This document shows positions 6,646 through 9,768 of a stretch of DNA of 9,768 nucleotides, in pieces. Each line of letters begins with the position of its first letter. Within the stretch, counting starts at the first letter, position 1. Source of the DNA: JACQCF01 sp043742785 (GTDB lineage Bacteria > Omnitrophota > Gorgyraeia > Zapsychrales > Fredricksoniimonadaceae); assembly GCA_043742785.1 (NCBI GenBank), contig JAYTXU010000084.1, positions 1 through 9,768 on the forward strand, read 5' to 3'. A program made the position numbers and the translations under genes. Under the pieces are notes generated by a model, which ran no database searches, had not been told where the DNA came from, and was given only the letters and a program-made list of their open reading frames with translations.

Positions 6646-7800
6646 TTAAAAATGAATCATGGGCAGGACTTTAATTAAACGAAAAAGAAGCAAAAGGCCT
6701 AAAGCTATCCAAATTCCCCTCTTCCAAACCGCCTGCGGCAAAGTAGCTAAGTAATAAGAGGCAATCGTCGTCATCATAATCCCTACCGGAGCTAAAACCA
6801 TAAAATAACGGTTAGAAACTTGGAATCCCTGTTTGTCAGGAGCTTGTCCTGCTTTAAACTGCCAAAGCAGAGCCCAACAGCCAGCAAAAATCACCAAGGT
6901 AAATAGTAAGGCCGCTGACCACAAATTCCATTGCTGAGGACTAATAGACTTTAATTTAAACCAGGAAATCTTCAAAGCAAGCAATCCCCACAAAACTAAA
7001 CCTAAGCTGATAATAGCTAAACGATCCACCGGCAGGCTGGCTCCCAAAAGCCCCATAAAGCTTTCCTGTAAGAAAAACTCATATTTAGGTGTAAGAATGT
7101 AATAGCCCAACGATATAACGGCAGGTGCAATGAACAAAGCTGTGTGCAGTCTCCAGCGACGGCGTCCCCATAACCACAAAACCAGACAAACGCCCAAATT
7201 CTGAATCACGCTAAAGATACTTGTAAAAGCCAAAAGCCAATTAACCACCCCTAAACTTTTAACATATTGATCTTGGCTTTTATCTTTAACCCCCATCAGG
7301 GATAATAAGCTCACCATCTGGATACTTGTCAGAAAGAACCACAAAGCATAGGGTCTAGCTTCAAAAGCATAAAACCAAACCATAAACGAAGAGAAGGATA
7401 CTAAAAGAGAATACAACCCAAGCCATAGTCCCCAACGGGAAGCAAAATAATAAAAGATTAAAGCCACTCCAGCAGCCATGCATACAACTGGCGGAACTCT
7501 TAAAAAGGTGTTCGAAGGAGGATGCTGATACCCCCATTGCCCTTGCAGCCAATAAATCGGCGTCTGATAATGCCAAGCATTCTGCCAAGCCTTCTGAATG
7601 ATATAAAACAAAGGAGTAATATTGCCTTCACTAATTTTTCCACGAAGCATATCGACATAAGAAAGATTATGAATGCTGGAGGTCTGGGAATAAAGTTCAT
7701 CGGTCCATAGAGGCTTTTGGTGGGCTGCTCTTAACCACACAAAAACTAATAAAATAAAAACAACAACCGTTAACCCTTTAACTAGCCATTGTTTTGCCAT
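6646..7800 (-). CDS. GT-C fold membrane glycosyltransferase (PMT/ArnT-like), second of a tandem pair
   Basis: Integral membrane protein of 384 residues with many hydrophobic segments, starting with one at about 8-24. The first outside loop carries WTDELYS (Asp34/Glu35), the acidic pair typical of GT-C enzymes that use polyprenyl-phosphate sugars. SEGNITPLFYIIQK (57-70), FLRVPP (99-104) and EARPY (147-151) are further family-like motifs. It should move a sugar from a lipid carrier to an acceptor on the outer face of the cytoplasmic membrane; neither is identifiable. It is clearly paralogous to the gene before it: the two share D-E-x-Y-S, G-K-I-x-E-G-N-x-T-P-L-F-Y, E-A-R-P-Y and QGFxVxxRYF. The ATG at 7800 lies three bases after that gene's stop, with GGGAG well placed. 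Confidence 0.75.
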   Translation of the reverse strand: MAKQWLVKGLTVVVFILLVFVWLRAAHQKPLWTDELYSQTSSIHNLSYVDMLRGKISEGNITPLFYIIQKAWQNAWHYQTPIYWLQGQWGYQHPPSNTFLRVPPVVCMAAGVALIFYYFASRWGLWLGLYSLLVSFSSFMVWFYAFEARPYALWFFLTSIQMVSLLSLMGVKDKSQDQYVKSLGVVNWLLAFTSIFSVIQNLGVCLVLWLWGRRRWRLHTALFIAPAVISLGYYILTPKYEFFLQESFMGLLGASLPVDRLAIISLGLVLWGLLALKISWFKLKSISPQQWNLWSAALLFTLVIFAGCWALLWQFKAGQAPDKQGFQVSNRYFMVLAPVGIMMTTIASYYLATLPQAVWKRGIWIALGLLLLFRLIKVLPMIHF

Positions 7801-7803
7801 AAT

Positions 7804-8967
7804 CTAACTCCCAAGAATTGAATGAATAGCGCTAGGAACAACTTTAAGAAATCTCTGTATTACCCAAGAAACAATCAAAACCAAAATAGCCCACTGTAAC
7901 CATCGATACATAGATAAAGATCGAATGATTGCATCTGTCATCATTGTTGCCGCTATCACACCAATTGGCATCAAATAAATAAAATAACGGCTTGTAACAG
8001 GAAACCCCTGACCTGGCAAACATTGATTCCTCGTAAATAAGAAAATAACCGCTAGTGTTGCTGCCAAAGCTAAAGCAGTAAACAAGAAATACGAAAAGGG
8101 TGTTATTATCTCCCTTCCTATTGAGAATCTCTTCCAGGATAATTGAGAAACAATCCAATAAGCCAATAATAAGAACGAAAAAATAAAAAAGATATAAAAC
8201 CTCTCCCGAGACATATTGTCACGAATTAACTGCTCTGGGCTGAACTCCATATAAAAAGGATATTTGGGCGCTTGGCTGTAGTAAAACAAAGCAATCCCTA
8301 TCGGCAAGATTGTCAAAAATAGATATTTCTTCCAATCTCTTTCTTTATTCAACCACACAACTAAAGATGCTGCTGCAATTTGTCCTAGACTAAAGATAAA
8401 TGTCAAAGCCATCAGCACGTGTACAACAGCTAGTGATTTCCATACCTTACCATCAGATGCAGTTTTGTTGAGTAATCTTAAAAGAAGAACGGATTGAATG
8501 GTGGTTACCAAAACAATAGCCGGGTACGGCCTTGCTTCCGCCCAGTAAATCCATAGCATATAGGAGGACAAATAAACGACAAAAGAAAAAATGGCCAACA
8601 ATAGTGAATAAGAATTAGCAAAATAGAAGAAAATCAAAGCTATAGATAAGGACATGCAGGTCACTGGAACAATTCGCAGTATTATTTGCGCATTCTTATT
8701 TACATTCCAATGCCCTTCTTTCCAAGTAGAGGGAATTTGATAGCCGGTTAACTGGCAAAATGATTTTTGTAAAATGTAAAAAAGAGGAGTATTGTTGCCT
8801 TCAGGGATTTTTCCTAATATTTGATGAGTGTAAGATGTGCCATCAACACTTGAAACAGCTGAATAACATTCATCATTCCACACGTATTTATGCTGAGCTA
8901 TCCAAAAGCCAATAGCAAGACAGGCAATAAAAACCAAAATGGCAAGAAAGGCAGCTTTTTGTTTCAT
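7804..8967 (-). CDS. GT-C fold membrane glycosyltransferase (PMT/ArnT-like), first of a tandem pair
   Basis: Integral membrane protein of 387 residues from the ATG at 8967, with a first membrane segment at about 5-24. The outside-loop acidic pair is Asp32/Glu33 in WNDECYS, followed by PEGNNTPLFYILQK (55-68), ILRIVP (96-101) and EARPY (144-148). Its role should match that of its downstream paralog: transfer of a polyprenyl-phosphate-linked sugar outside the membrane. The frame stays open upstream to a GTG at 9003, but the ATG is preferred because it forms a TGATG stop-start junction with the preceding GT2 and its N-terminus aligns with the paralog. The tight coupling to the GT2 suggests that enzyme makes the donor lipid-sugar. 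No specific family member can be named. Confidence 0.75.
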   Translation of the reverse strand: MKQKAAFLAILVFIACLAIGFWIAQHKYVWNDECYSAVSSVDGTSYTHQILGKIPEGNNTPLFYILQKSFCQLTGYQIPSTWKEGHWNVNKNAQIILRIVPVTCMSLSIALIFFYFANSYSLLLAIFSFVVYLSSYMLWIYWAEARPYPAIVLVTTIQSVLLLRLLNKTASDGKVWKSLAVVHVLMALTFIFSLGQIAAASLVVWLNKERDWKKYLFLTILPIGIALFYYSQAPKYPFYMEFSPEQLIRDNMSRERFYIFFIFSFLLLAYWIVSQLSWKRFSIGREIITPFSYFLFTALALAATLAVIFLFTRNQCLPGQGFPVTSRYFIYLMPIGVIAATMMTDAIIRSLSMYRWLQWAILVLIVSWVIQRFLKVVPSAIHSILGS

Positions 8968-9768
8968 CAAATGAATTTGATCTTTTTCATAGCAAAAGCA
9001 CACATCCTAAGCAAAAGAAGCCCGTGACGGAAACGTTGAATTTGTGTAGTCCCGTATTGACGGCTTTTATACCGAATCGGAAGCTCTATAACTTTAAGAT
9101 TCAATTTCACCGCGCCAAAAATTAAATCAAAATCTCCAAAGGGATCAAAATCTCCAAAATAATGACGATTAGCCACCAATTCCTGATAATGATGCTTAAG
9201 AATAACCTTAGTTCCGCACAAGGTATCCTTGAAACGCTGTCCTAATAGCCAGCTAAAAAACATTCCAAAGAACTTATTGGCTAACAAATTTAGAAACCGC
9301 ATCGCTTCATCTTCCATCGGATAAATTAAGCGGCAGCCGTTGATAAATTCTCCCTTACCGCTGCGGATAGCCTCATAAAATTTAGGCATATCTTCAGGAG
9401 GAACTGTTAAATCCGCATCGAGAATCATCAAAACCTCTCCTTGCGCCTTATCAAAACCCAAACGTACAGCATCCCCTTTACCCTTACCGATTTGTCTGAA
9501 TAATTTGATATCTTTATCCGGATAAGATTTGATCACTCGCTCAACTTCTTCATAGGTCCCGTCTTGAGAATGCCCTTCCACAAAAATAAATTCCTGATGT
9601 GAACCAAATAACGGTGTGCGGGTAATAGCAGCTTCAATATTCCCCTTCTCGTTACGGCAAGGAACCAAGATAGTCACTGAATATTGTTTTGTTGTTTCAA
9701 ATATAGGACGGGCAATGATAAAATGATTAAGGGTCAAAGAATTGAAAAAAGGCAATTTAGCAATATAG
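8967..9768 (-). CDS. Family 2 glycosyltransferase, polyprenyl-phosphate sugar synthase-like (5' end beyond the window)
   Basis: GT-A fold glycosyltransferase resembling dolichyl/polyprenyl-phosphate sugar synthases. Counting from a TTG at 9755, the motifs are VTILVPCRNEKGNIEAAI (27-44), FVEGHSQDGTYEE (58-70), GKGKGDAVRLGF (90-101) and the metal-binding DADL (113-116). These are followed by LCGTKV (179-184) and FGDFDPFGDFDLIFGAVKLNL (200-220). It would load a sugar onto a lipid phosphate at the inner membrane face, supplying the two GT-C enzymes that follow. The TTG is probably not the true start: the frame is open to the window edge, and KLPFFNSLTLNHFIIARP before the GT domain looks like the linker of larger proteins, as I recall from methyltransferase-GT2 fusions. 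The gene is therefore called partial. Confidence 0.82.
   Translation of the reverse strand, partial: YIAKLPFFNSLTLNHFIIARPIFETTKQYSVTILVPCRNEKGNIEAAITRTPLFGSHQEFIFVEGHSQDGTYEEVERVIKSYPDKDIKLFRQIGKGKGDAVRLGFDKAQGEVLMILDADLTVPPEDMPKFYEAIRSGKGEFINGCRLIYPMEDEAMRFLNLLANKFFGMFFSWLLGQRFKDTLCGTKVILKHHYQELVANRHYFGDFDPFGDFDLIFGAVKLNLKVIELPIRYKSRQYGTTQIQRFRHGLLLLRMCAFAMKKIKFI

Noticed and set aside
7361..7588. Minus-strand open frame of 75 codons inside the GT-C gene
   Set aside because: It is an out-of-frame shadow of the membrane protein; its hydrophobicity comes from the overlapping coding sequence.
8968..9003. Upstream GTG extension of the first GT-C protein (12 residues, MCFCYEKDQIHL)
   Set aside because: It overlaps the GT2 coding end, adds a stretch not seen in the paralog, and the ATG at 8967 forms a TGATG junction.
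9126..9158. 15-base direct repeat with an 18-base period (ATCAAAATCTCCAAA twice)
   Set aside because: It encodes the doubled FGDFD segment of the GT2, which I recall as a family motif, so it is not evidence of a recent duplication.

Overview
The window is an AT-rich stretch of bacterial DNA in which every supportable gene reads on the minus strand, so transcription runs from high to low coordinates. Gene content (nonulosonic acid synthesis, lipid-linked sugar transferases) points to a Gram-negative bacterium making a decorated cell-surface polysaccharide or glycoprotein glycan. Lineage cannot be fixed from the sequence. The gene style (LegB/LegC pair, an EPS-type MarR regulator, a GT2 with an apparent N-terminal partner domain) would suit an uncultivated Omnitrophota/PVC-like or similar genome, but this is a weak guess.

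Right part (9768 to about 6646): a polyprenyl-phosphate-sugar-synthase-like GT2, open at the window edge, is followed with almost no spacing by two tandem paralogous multi-membrane GT-C glycosyltransferases. The logical reading is that the GT2 charges a lipid carrier with a sugar and the GT-C enzymes use that lipid-linked sugar on the outer face of the cytoplasmic membrane.

Middle (6645 to 6574): a 72-base gap holds a consensus sigma70-type promoter (TTGACA, 16-base spacer, TATAAT) and, directly on the predicted transcription start, a perfect 17-base palindrome that looks like an operator. It drives a winged-helix regulator and then a compact run: a PGDH-like 2-hydroxyacid dehydrogenase, LegB-type 4,6-dehydratase, LegC-type aminotransferase, NeuB/LegI-type synthase, NeuC/LegG-type hydrolysing 2-epimerase and a Fmt-fold formyltransferase. 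All junctions but one overlap or sit within 1 base; the exception is about 60 bases before legB. This is most of a legionaminic-acid-type pathway. The usual N-acetyltransferase (LegH) is absent and a formyltransferase is present, so the product may be an N-formyl nonulosonate. No CMP-nonulosonate synthetase (LegF/NeuA) lies in the window.

Left edge (1 to about 99): the 3' end of the formyltransferase gene runs into what looks like the terminal inverted repeat and transposase start of an IS30-family element that continues out of the window. The element seems to have replaced the last residues of the formyltransferase and may separate the operon from its remaining genes. No tRNA, rRNA, CRISPR or clear terminator was seen, and no gene-free stretch exceeds 100 bases.
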